Source of the DNA: Jeongeupia sp. HS-3 | Lineage (GTDB): Bacteria; Pseudomonadota; Gammaproteobacteria; Burkholderiales; Chitinibacteraceae | Direction: 5' to 3' | Length of the DNA: 64,000 bases | Assembly: GCF_015140455.1 (NCBI RefSeq) | Contig: NZ_AP024094.1 | Span: forward strand, 496,001 to 560,000 | Part shown: in pieces, positions 25,370-32,288 of the stretch | How the letters are laid out: each line of letters begins with the position of its first letter | Numbering within the stretch: position 1 is the stretch's first letter | Program-made: the position numbers and the translations under genes | Notes under the pieces: model-generated | The model's database searches: none | What the model was told of the DNA's origin: nothing | What the model saw: only the letters and a program-made list of their open reading frames with translations

Positions 25370-25412
25370 AAAAAAACAGATCGGCTAGAACTTACATTCT
25401 AGCCGATCTGTC
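25370..25412 (-). terminator. Rho-independent terminator after tpx
   Basis: A perfect 15-bp stem (25377-25391 with 25398-25412) and 6-base loop, followed on the minus strand by seven Ts (25370-25376). It lies 41 bases past the tpx stop and separates it from the secreted-protein gene. Confidence 0.9.
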
Positions 25413-25453
25413 TGGTGCAGATCGTGACCGCGGTCACGATCGCTGGGCCATAT

Positions 25454-25954
25454 TTACGCCAGCGCCTTCAGCGCGGCTTCGTAGTTCGGCTCATCTTTGA
25501 TTTCGGCAACGAGCTCGGCATGCAGCACCTTGTCGTTCGCATCCAGCACCACCACGGCGCGAGCGGCAACGCCAACCAGCGGGCCGGTGGCGAACTCAAC
25601 ACCATAATCGTTCAGGAACTGGCGGCCACGCATGGTCGACAGTGTCACGACGTTTTCCAGGCCTTCGGCGCCGCAGAAGCGGTTTTGCGCGAACGGCAGA
25701 TCGGCCGAGATGCACAGCACCACGGTGTTGGCGAGCTTGGAGGCCGATTCGTTGAAGTGGCGAACCGAGGTCGCGCAGGTCGGGGTGTCGATGCTAGGGA
25801 AAATATTCAGCACCTTGTTCTTGCCGGCAAAGGCCGACAGTGACACGTCGGCCAGATCCTTGCCGACGAGGGTGAACGGCTTGGCGGCGTCGCCGGCTTG
25901 CGGAAATGCACCGCTGACTTCGATCGGGTTACCGCCGAGGGTTACGCTGGACAT
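25454..25954 (-). CDS. tpx: Thiol peroxidase Tpx
   Basis: A 166-residue atypical two-cysteine peroxiredoxin that reduces lipid and hydrogen peroxides using thioredoxin. The peroxidatic Cys60 ([12 protein letters not shown]) and resolving Cys94 (NRFCGAEGL) have the spacing of E. coli Tpx. AGGAG precedes the ATG by seven bases. It is monocistronic, with its own terminator downstream and a hairpin separating it from gcvH upstream. Confidence 0.95.
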   Translation of the reverse strand: MSSVTLGGNPIEVSGAFPQAGDAAKPFTLVGKDLADVSLSAFAGKNKVLNIFPSIDTPTCATSVRHFNESASKLANTVVLCISADLPFAQNRFCGAEGLENVVTLSTMRGRQFLNDYGVEFATGPLVGVAARAVVVLDANDKVLHAELVAEIKDEPNYEAALKALA

Positions 25955-26020
25955 GGCATGCTCCTGTGGTCAATGTGGTGTGGTCTACGGGGCGACTTCT
26001 AACGAGCCGCATCTGAATAC

Positions 26021-26056
26021 AAATGGCGCTGAATCGGTGAGATTCAAGCGCCATTT
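26021..26056 (-). terminator. Hairpin after gcvH, probable terminator
   Basis: A 15-bp stem with one bulge (26021-26035 with 26041-26056) lies 11 bases past the gcvH stop. The U tract on the minus strand is poor, so termination efficiency is uncertain. Confidence 0.5.
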
Positions 26057-26067
26057 GGTCATTCTGC

Positions 26068-26445
26068 TCAGGCAACCGCTTTTTCATACGCAGCCGCATC
26101 CAGCAGGGCGGCGCGCTCGGCCAGATCGCTCGGGCGTAGCCGGAACAACCACGCTTCGTACGGCGTGTCGTTGATCGCTTCGGGGTTGTCGACCACGGCG
26201 GGATTGGTCTCGACGATTTCACCCGAGAGCGGGCAATTCACGTCGGAGGCGCTTTTGACCGACTCGACCAGCGCGACGGCTTCTTGTTGTTTGACCTGAC
26301 GGCCAATCGCCGGCAATTCAACGTAAACAAGGTCGCCAAGCGTTGATTGGGCGAAATGGGTGATGCCGACCGTCACCAGGCCGTCATCGTCGAAGCGGGC
26401 CCATTGGTGGGTTTCGGAATAAAGCAGCGTAGCGGGAATTGTCAT
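26068..26445 (-). CDS. gcvH: Glycine cleavage system H protein
   Basis: A 125-residue lipoyl carrier. Lys64 in ESVKSASDVNCP is the lipoylation site, and the GDLVYVELPAIG and NDTPYEAWLFRLRP segments match GcvH. It carries the aminomethyl group between the P, T and L proteins, and in bacteria may also feed lipoate transfer. gcvT and gcvP are not adjacent; instead its start overlaps the stop of a DUF3426 gene by four bases. The stand-alone setting is uncommon but not rare. Confidence 0.93.
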   Translation of the reverse strand: MTIPATLLYSETHQWARFDDDGLVTVGITHFAQSTLGDLVYVELPAIGRQVKQQEAVALVESVKSASDVNCPLSGEIVETNPAVVDNPEAINDTPYEAWLFRLRPSDLAERAALLDAAAYEKAVA

Positions 26446-27359
26446 GGATAGAACCAGTAAATCGAATAACCGGAGGAATCGAGTTTGTCCAGATCGAGCT
26501 GCAGATAGGCGCGCAGCTCGTCATTGGGGGCGAGCCGCGAGCGGTTTTTTTCGCTGGCGACCAGATATTGGCTCGGGGTGAAGCGTTTGCGCGCCACGAC
26601 TTCCTCGCGCTCATTGGTGAGCGTGAGTTCCATCGTTGGCAGCGCCTGCTCATACGCCGCAAGATTGCGCAGGCTGGCCGAGAGTTGCACCAGATTGTGC
26701 CGGCCCGGCACGTAACTGAGCTCGGAGTAATCCGAGCGCAGCAATTCGGCGTGGCGCGGTAGTGGCATCTCGCAACCAAGGCTCTGGCATGCCGAGACAT
26801 AAATCGGCCGCAGCCAGGGCAATTCGGTCGACAAGGTGGCGCGGTAGCGCAGGGCAATCTGCGTCAGCAGCACAAAAACCGCCAGCGCCGCGATGGCTAC
26901 CCAGATCCAGCGCCACGGCGAAGGGGGCGCTGGTGGCGCGAGCAAGGCGTCGTCCTCAATGGTGCGAATGGGGCGGTAATCGGAAGGGGCTGCCTCAGCC
27001 GAGGCCGTAGCCGGTTCGGCGACGATGGCGCTTGCCGGCTCGCTGGCGAGCGCGTCAACTGCCGGTTCCGGTTCCGGTTCCGGTTCCGGTTCCGGTGATT
27101 CGGCTACGACGGCATTGTCTGCGTGTGGTGCGCCGTGTTGCGGCTCTACCGTGACTGCCGTCTCGTCCGCTACGGCTTCGGTGATTGTCGGGTCGACCGG
27201 GGCGTCAGCCGGCGACTCGGCCTGAGCCGTCATGCATTCAAGTGCGTTGAACACGAACGCACACTTGCCGCAGCGCACCTTGCCGCGATGGGCGGCCAGT
27301 TGCGCTGCGGTGACGTTGAATGCCGTGTGACAGTTGGGGCAGCGGGTAATCGAACTCAT
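26442..27359 (-). CDS. Zinc-ribbon and DUF3426 membrane protein
   Basis: A 305-residue protein. Residues 1-38 form an MJ0042-type zinc ribbon (CPNCHTAFNV and CGKCAFVFNA), then a low-complexity Ala/Glu/Pro linker with a (Glu-Pro) run, one transmembrane helix (WIWVAIAALAVFVLLTQIAL) and a C-terminal DUF3426 domain, presumably periplasmic. Family function is unknown. The start at 27359 places the zinc ribbon at the N terminus. It lies 39 bases after prmA and overlaps gcvH, so the three form one operon, an arrangement common in betaproteobacteria. Confidence 0.87.
   Translation of the reverse strand: MSSITRCPNCHTAFNVTAAQLAAHRGKVRCGKCAFVFNALECMTAQAESPADAPVDPTITEAVADETAVTVEPQHGAPHADNAVVAESPEPEPEPEPEPAVDALASEPASAIVAEPATASAEAAPSDYRPIRTIEDDALLAPPAPPSPWRWIWVAIAALAVFVLLTQIALRYRATLSTELPWLRPIYVSACQSLGCEMPLPRHAELLRSDYSELSYVPGRHNLVQLSASLRNLAAYEQALPTMELTLTNEREEVVARKRFTPSQYLVASEKNRSRLAPNDELRAYLQLDLDKLDSSGYSIYWFYP
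27062..27097. repeat. Tandem hexanucleotide repeat inside the DUF3426 gene
   Basis: Five exact copies of CCGGTT plus one variant encode an alternating Glu-Pro run in the linker of the DUF3426 protein. Six-base units keep the frame, so copy changes would only vary linker length. Confidence 0.85.
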
Positions 27360-27398
27360 GACCGCAGATTGTAGCCCGGATTCATCTTGCTGCACGCG

Positions 27399-28286
27399 TC
27401 AGCGCTTGCGGCCGGACAAGCACACCCAGCCTTCGGCCTCGTTTGGCGTGGCGAAGTCGAACCAGGCGCTGTAAATCGTGATCACATCGTCGGCCTGCTC
27501 TGCGAGTATGCCCGAGAGCGCAATCCGGCCGCCGACCTTGACTCGACTGGCGAGCATCGGCGCCAACGCCTTGAGCGGATTGGTGAGGATATTGGCGACC
27601 ACGACGTCGTACTCGCCGGTGGGCGCCGCATCGGGCAGGAAGAAGACGATCTCGACGCCGTTTTGCTCGGCGTTCTGGTTCGATGCAACCATGGCTTGCG
27701 GATCGATATCGACCCCGTGGGTTTCACCGGCGCCGACTTTTTTGGCGGCAATCGCCAGAATGCCCGAGCCGCAACCGTAGTCGAGCACCGTTTCGCCGCC
27801 GGCGATATTGGCGTCGAGCCATTGCAGGCAGAGGCGGGTGGTCGGATGGCTGCCGGTACCAAAGGCCAAGCCCGGGTCGAGGACGATATTGATGGCGTCC
27901 GGATCGGGTGATTCGTGCCACGTCGGGGTGATCCACAAACGCTTGGAAATCGGGATCGGATCGAACTGCGATTGCGTCAGCCGCACCCAGTCCTGATCTT
28001 CGACGGTAACGATTTCAAACGCCGGTGCTGCGATGCCAATGGCGTTGGCGGCGGCGGCTACGGTCAGTTGCGGGTCCATTTCGTCGGACAAATGCGCGAC
28101 GACGACGCTGTGATCCCACATCTGATCCACGGGCTCGCCCGGCTCGCCGAAGATGGGTTTTTCGGCATCGGTGCCGGCGGCGGCGTCTTCGATCGAGACC
28201 GAAAGCACGCCCAGATCAAAAAGGGCATCCGACAGCGCTTCGGAATGTTTCGAGTCGGTGGTGATACGCAATTCCTGCCAAGGCAT
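27399..28286 (-). CDS. prmA: Ribosomal protein L11 methyltransferase PrmA
   Basis: A 295-residue SAM-dependent methyltransferase that trimethylates ribosomal protein L11. It has the N-terminal L11-binding domain and the SAM motif VLDYGCGSGILAIAAKKVGA, plus DPGLAFGTGSHPTTRLCLQWL and the NILTNPLKALAP motif of N-methyltransferases. AGGAAAG lies upstream of the ATG. It follows the accC terminator and heads the prmA-DUF3426-gcvH unit. Confidence 0.95.
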   Translation of the reverse strand: MPWQELRITTDSKHSEALSDALFDLGVLSVSIEDAAAGTDAEKPIFGEPGEPVDQMWDHSVVVAHLSDEMDPQLTVAAAANAIGIAAPAFEIVTVEDQDWVRLTQSQFDPIPISKRLWITPTWHESPDPDAINIVLDPGLAFGTGSHPTTRLCLQWLDANIAGGETVLDYGCGSGILAIAAKKVGAGETHGVDIDPQAMVASNQNAEQNGVEIVFFLPDAAPTGEYDVVVANILTNPLKALAPMLASRVKVGGRIALSGILAEQADDVITIYSAWFDFATPNEAEGWVCLSGRKR

Positions 28287-28341
28287 GTCGGGCTTTCCTG
28301 AAGAGTGATGGCCGTGATTGTCTCACGGCTGGACGAACATG

Positions 28342-28369
28342 AAAAAAGGGCCGGTGAGGCCCTTTTTTT
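28342..28369 (-). terminator. Rho-independent terminator after accC
   Basis: An 11-bp stem (28342-28352 with 28358-28368) with a 5-base loop, flanked by A6 and T7 runs. It lies just past the accC stop and separates accBC from prmA. Confidence 0.9.
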
Positions 28370-28384
28370 GGCGCTGCTGTGCGA

Positions 28385-29752
28385 TCAGCTCAGCTTTTCC
28401 AGAATGGCACGAATCTCGGGCATTCTGTGCTCAAGATAGTGGATGCTGGTGCCGCCCTTGATGAATTCTGCATCGAGCAACAGCTGCTGGTGCAAGGGGA
28501 TATTGGTCGAAATCCCCTGTACGACCATCTCCGACAGTGCGATGCGCATCCGCGCCATTGCCTGTTCGCGGGTATCGCCGTAAGTGATGATCTTGCCGAT
28601 CATCGAGTCGTAATTCGGCGGTACGAAGTAGCCCTGATACACATGCGAATCGACGCGCACGCCAGGGCCGCCCGGCGTGTGCCAGGTGGTGATCCGGCCC
28701 GGGCTCGGTACGAACTTGAGCGGATCTTCGGCGTTGATCCGGCACTCGATCGAATGGCCCTTGAGCTTGACGTCCTTTTGCGCGTAACGCAGCGGCAGGC
28801 CGGCGGCAACGCGGATCTGCTCCTGCACGATGTCGATACCGGTGATCATTTCGGTCACCGGGTGTTCGACCTGAACGCGGGTGTTCATCTCGATAAAGAA
28901 GAACTCGCCGTTTTCGTACAGGAATTCGAACGTACCCGCGCCGCGATAGCCGATCTGGCGGCAGGCTTCGGCGCAGGCCTCGCCGACCTTCTTGCGTTGT
29001 GCCTCGGTGATGCCCGGGCCCGGCGCTTCTTCAATCACTTTTTGATGGCGGCGCTGCATCGAGCAATCGCGTTCGCCCAGATAAATCGCATTGCCATGCT
29101 GATCGGCGAGGATCTGGATCTCGACGTGACGCGGCGTCTGCAGGTAGCGCTCCATGTACACGGTCGGATTGCCGAAGGCGGCGCCGGCTTCGGACTTGGT
29201 CATTTCGACCGAGCGCAGCAACTCCTCTTCGTTATGCACCACGCGCATGCCACGACCACCGCCACCGCCAGCGGCCTTGATGATCACCGGATAACCGACT
29301 TGCTTGCCGGTCGCGAGGATTTCCTTCGGGTCGTCCGACAGTGCGCCTTCCGAACCCGGCACGCACGGCACGCCGGCCAGTTTCATCGCATTCTTGGCCG
29401 ACACCTTGTCGCCCATGATGCGGATCGATTCGGGTTTCGGGCCGATAAAGGCAAAGCCGGACTCTTCAACGCGCTGGGCGAAATCGGCGTTCTCGGCAAG
29501 AAAGCCGTAACCCGGATGGATCGCGTTGGCATTGGTGACTTCGGCCGCGGAGATGATCGCGGCCATGTTCAGATAGCTCTGCGGCGACGGATTCGGACCG
29601 ATACAGACCGATTCGTCGGCGAGCTTGACGTATTTGGCTTCGCGGTCGATTTCCGAATGGACGACCACGGTTTTGATGCCCATTTCGCGGCAGGCGCGCA
29701 GGATTCTGAGCGCAATTTCGCCGCGATTGGCGATGAGGACTTTTTCAAACAT
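28385..29752 (-). CDS. accC: Acetyl-CoA carboxylase biotin carboxylase subunit
   Basis: A 455-residue ATP-grasp enzyme that carboxylates biotin on AccB for fatty-acid synthesis. The glycine-rich loop ([12 protein letters not shown]), the [18 protein letters not shown] segment and the [14 protein letters not shown] catalytic motif are all present, with normal length. GGAG sits eight bases before the ATG. Its start lies inside the end of an upstream 43-codon ORF (29745-29876) that copies the accC N terminus, so initiation may depend on that leader. Confidence 0.97.
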   Translation of the reverse strand: MFEKVLIANRGEIALRILRACREMGIKTVVVHSEIDREAKYVKLADESVCIGPNPSPQSYLNMAAIISAAEVTNANAIHPGYGFLAENADFAQRVEESGFAFIGPKPESIRIMGDKVSAKNAMKLAGVPCVPGSEGALSDDPKEILATGKQVGYPVIIKAAGGGGGRGMRVVHNEEELLRSVEMTKSEAGAAFGNPTVYMERYLQTPRHVEIQILADQHGNAIYLGERDCSMQRRHQKVIEEAPGPGITEAQRKKVGEACAEACRQIGYRGAGTFEFLYENGEFFFIEMNTRVQVEHPVTEMITGIDIVQEQIRVAAGLPLRYAQKDVKLKGHSIECRINAEDPLKFVPSPGRITTWHTPGGPGVRVDSHVYQGYFVPPNYDSMIGKIITYGDTREQAMARMRIALSEMVVQGISTNIPLHQQLLLDAEFIKGGTSIHYLEHRMPEIRAILEKLS

Positions 29753-29876
29753 GGGCGGTCTCCGCGGCCAAATCGCACTTGTAGCCTGCGGCTACGGCGC
29801 AATTTGGCTTCGCCGCTGCGCAGCCTTGGGGCTGCTGGTCGCCGCGGTTGGCGATCAGTACTTTTTCAAAAAACAT
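29745..29876 (-). CDS. 43-codon leader ORF duplicating the accC N terminus
   Basis: This small ORF begins [13 protein letters not shown], nearly identical to the accC start ([12 protein letters not shown]), then continues in unrelated sequence and stops eight bases inside accC in another frame. It has its own GGAG site seven bases before the ATG. It appears to be a partial tandem duplication of the accC 5' end. It could couple or limit accC translation. The similarity and ribosome site are seen directly; that it is translated is inference. Confidence 0.55.
   Translation of the reverse strand: MFFEKVLIANRGDQQPQGCAAAKPNCAVAAGYKCDLAAETAHV
29768..29807 (-). promoter_or_regulatory. Hairpin within the accC leader
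   Basis: Within the leader ORF, 29768-29776 pairs with 29799-29807 (one mismatch), enclosing an inner perfect stem GTAGCC-TGC-GGCTAC (29781-29795). It ends 16 bases before the accC start and is close enough to influence initiation. Confidence 0.45.
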
Positions 29877-29945
29877 CTGTGAACTCCGTGAGACGTGAAG
29901 CAACCGTCAGGGGCGCCGGGGCGCTGCTGGGGCTGCGGCACAGAA

Positions 29946-30398
29946 TCAGCCAATGACGAACAGCGGTTCGCCGTATTCGACCGGCTGGCCGTTCTCGACG
30001 AGGATGGCCTTGATGACGCCAGAGGTTTCTGCTTCGATTTCGTTCAGGAGTTTCATCGCTTCAATAATGCAAAGCGTGTCGCCGGCATTCACTTGCTGGC
30101 CAACTTCGATAAAGGCCTTGGCGCCCGGGCTGGCCGAGCGGTAGAACGTGCCGACCATCGGCGACTTGATCGGCGTGCCCTCGGGCAGTGAGGCTGCTGC
30201 GGTTTCAACGACAGCGGCAACCGGTGCGGCGGCGATCGGCGCCTGCATCTGCATCGGTGCTTGCTGGAAGTAAGTCGGAGCGGCGTTCTGATTGACGCGG
30301 GTGATGCGGACTTTTTCTTCGCCCTCGGTGACTTCGAGCTCGGCAATGCCGGACTCCTCGACGAGGTCGATCAGTTTTTTCAGTTTACGCAGATCCAT
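29946..30398 (-). CDS. accB: Acetyl-CoA carboxylase biotin carboxyl carrier protein
   Basis: A 150-residue carrier. An N-terminal helical region ([17 protein letters not shown]) is followed by an Ala/Pro/Gln-rich linker and the biotinyl domain with the EAMKLLNE biotinylation motif. The [14 protein letters not shown] thumb region typical of AccB is present. GAGGG precedes the ATG. It lies 65 bases downstream of aroQ and upstream of accC, the standard aroQ-accB-accC order. Confidence 0.96.
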   Translation of the reverse strand: MDLRKLKKLIDLVEESGIAELEVTEGEEKVRITRVNQNAAPTYFQQAPMQMQAPIAAAPVAAVVETAAASLPEGTPIKSPMVGTFYRSASPGAKAFIEVGQQVNAGDTLCIIEAMKLLNEIEAETSGVIKAILVENGQPVEYGEPLFVIG

Positions 30399-30463
30399 AC
30401 GGCAACCCTCTTAATATAGGCAATGCTTGTTTGACGCATTTTGGGGGAAACGGGGACGTCCGT

Positions 30464-30919
30464 TCAGGACGCCGGATTGGCAGCTTCGAGCGCAAAGGCC
30501 AGCGCGTATTCGTAGCCTTTGGCCCCGAGGCCACAGATCACGCCGGTGGCGAGATCAGAGAAGTAGGAGTGATGTCGGAACGATTCGCGAGCATGCACAT
30601 TGGAGAGGTGCACTTCTACAAAGGGAATCTTGACCCCGGCGAGCGCGTCGCGCAGCGCCACACTGGTGTGAGTGAAGGCGGCGGGGTTGATGACGATGAA
30701 GTCTGTGCCGTCCGAAAGTGCGGCGTGGATACGGTCGATCAGTTCGTATTCGCGGTTGGACTGAAAAGCCTCAAGCTTGGCGCCCTGTTGTGCCGCGATG
30801 CCGACCAGACGGGCGTTGATATCCGCCAGTGTATCGGCACCATAGTGCTGTGGTTCACGCACGCCCAGAAGATTGAGATTGGGGCCATGCAGCACCAGGA
30901 TATTGCGGGCTTTTGCCAT
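30464..30919 (-). CDS. aroQ: 3-dehydroquinate dehydratase, type II
   Basis: A 151-residue shikimate-pathway enzyme converting 3-dehydroquinate to 3-dehydroshikimate. Type II motifs are clear: [27 protein letters not shown] with the catalytic Tyr/Arg region, [17 protein letters not shown] with the catalytic His, and VEVHLSN. The ATG at 30919 follows GGGAGG at good spacing; an upstream start would not. First gene of the aroQ-accB-accC operon. Confidence 0.96.
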   Translation of the reverse strand: MAKARNILVLHGPNLNLLGVREPQHYGADTLADINARLVGIAAQQGAKLEAFQSNREYELIDRIHAALSDGTDFIVINPAAFTHTSVALRDALAGVKIPFVEVHLSNVHARESFRHHSYFSDLATGVICGLGAKGYEYALAFALEAANPAS

Positions 30920-31080
30920 GCTCACCTCCCAGTCTCGTTCCAAATCATCGGCCGGAGTTTGCCGAGCCGAAAGGCACTTGTCTAGCCAAATCGACGAAAT
31001 TACCGGAAATTAGGCCTTGAAATGCCTGTTTGAAAACGGCGTGTCATCAGGTGGTTCGCGGGCTGCTGCTCAGGTGGGCT

Positions 31081-31089
31081 GATATACTG
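31081..31089 (+). promoter_or_regulatory. Probable extended -10 promoter for queA
   Basis: TGATATACT carries a near-consensus -10 hexamer (TATACT, 31084-31089) with the extended TGn element. It lies 63 bases before the queA ATG in a region divergent from aroQ. No clear -35 is visible, which extended -10 promoters can tolerate. Confidence 0.5.
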
Positions 31090-31151
31090 ATGTAGTTTTG
31101 CTACGCGCTCTTTCGCCGCACCTCCGCTCCTTTTTTACACGGTTTTCTCCG

Positions 31152-32183
31152 ATGCAGCTTTCCGATTTCGATTATTTTTTGCCCGATCACCTGATCGCCC
31201 AGTTTCCGCCCGAAGTACGTGGCGCCAGCCGTTTGCTGCACGTTGACGGCCAAACGCGCACCGATGGCTGGTTTCGCGACCTGCCCGATTTGCTGCGTGC
31301 CGGAGATTTGCTGGTGTTCAACGACACCAAGGTGATCAAGGCGCGGCTTTTCGGCCAGAAAGCCAGCGGTGGTGCGGTCGAGGCGCTGGTCGAGCGTGTG
31401 CTCGATACGCATCGGGCGCTGGCGCATGTACGCGCCAGCAAATCGCCCAAGCCGGGCAGCCGCATTGTCTTTGCCGAACGCTGGCACGCCACCATGATCG
31501 AGCGGCGCGGCGATCTGTTCCTCTTGCAGTTCGACGGCGATGAGTCGGTACTCGATATTCTGGAGCAGGCAGGCAGGCTGCCGCTGCCGCCGTATATCAC
31601 CCATACGCCGGATGACGAGGACGCCAAGCGTTATCAAACCGTTTACGCCCGCGATCCGGGCGCGGTGGCGGCGCCGACCGCGGGTTTGCACTTCACCGAC
31701 GAATTGCTGGCGCAGTTGCGCGGAATGGGGGTTGGTACGGCGTTCCTGACGCTGCACGTCGGCGCCGGGACCTTCATGCCGGTGCGGGTCGACGATATTG
31801 CCGACCACATCATGCATCACGAGCGCTACTCGATTCCGCAGGCGACGCAGGATGCGATCCGCGCTACCAAGGCGGCGGGCGGGCGGGTGATCGCCGTGGG
31901 TACCACCAGTCTGCGCGCGCTGGAGGCATCGTCGCAACATGGCGTACTGATGGCTCCCGAGGGCGATACCGATATCTTTATTACGCCGGGATATACGTTC
32001 CGCGTCGTCGACCGGCTGATCACCAACTTCCACCTGCCCAAATCGACCTTGCTGATGCTGGTCGCCGCGTTTGCCGGGCTCGACACGATGAAGGCCGCGT
32101 ATACGCATGCGGTTGCGAACGAGTATCGCTTCTTCAGTTATGGCGATGCGATGCTGCTTGAGCGCGAGCTCCATTCAAACTGA
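31152..32183 (+). CDS. queA: tRNA preQ1(34) S-adenosylmethionine ribosyltransferase-isomerase
   Basis: A 343-residue enzyme making epoxyqueuosine in tRNA. It starts [19 protein letters not shown] and carries [33 protein letters not shown] and the C-terminal [19 protein letters not shown], all family signatures. It is normally followed by tgt, but here two other genes (32289-35957) lie between them. Confidence 0.97.
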   Translation: MQLSDFDYFLPDHLIAQFPPEVRGASRLLHVDGQTRTDGWFRDLPDLLRAGDLLVFNDTKVIKARLFGQKASGGAVEALVERVLDTHRALAHVRASKSPKPGSRIVFAERWHATMIERRGDLFLLQFDGDESVLDILEQAGRLPLPPYITHTPDDEDAKRYQTVYARDPGAVAAPTAGLHFTDELLAQLRGMGVGTAFLTLHVGAGTFMPVRVDDIADHIMHHERYSIPQATQDAIRATKAAGGRVIAVGTTSLRALEASSQHGVLMAPEGDTDIFITPGYTFRVVDRLITNFHLPKSTLLMLVAAFAGLDTMKAAYTHAVANEYRFFSYGDAMLLERELHSN

Positions 32184-32201
32184 AATCCTGACGACGTAAA
32201 T

Positions 32202-32234
32202 CTGTCACGGCTCTTTTTCCTTGCTGTCATAGGC
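32202..32234 (+). promoter_or_regulatory. Candidate Pho box upstream of the CpdB-like gene
   Basis: Two CTGTCAY units, CTGTCAC (32202) and CTGTCAT (32224), lie exactly 22 bases apart, two turns of the 11-base PhoB repeat; the middle 11-mer (32213-32223) is a weak match. A reversed TGACAG follows at 32260. The spacing fits PhoB and the downstream gene is a phosphatase. No experimental support is available from sequence. Confidence 0.5.
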
Positions 32235-32288
32235 CCTCGGTACGCTGCCGGCTCCAAATGACAGTTTCAAAACAAGGGAAGGATGAGC

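Noticed and set aside
27062-27097. CRISPR-like or regulatory repeat array
   Set aside because: The repeat is a short in-frame coding microsatellite without spacers.
28379-29956. A 525-codon open frame opposite accC
   Set aside because: Antisense shadow of a highly conserved gene, without ribosome site or family features.
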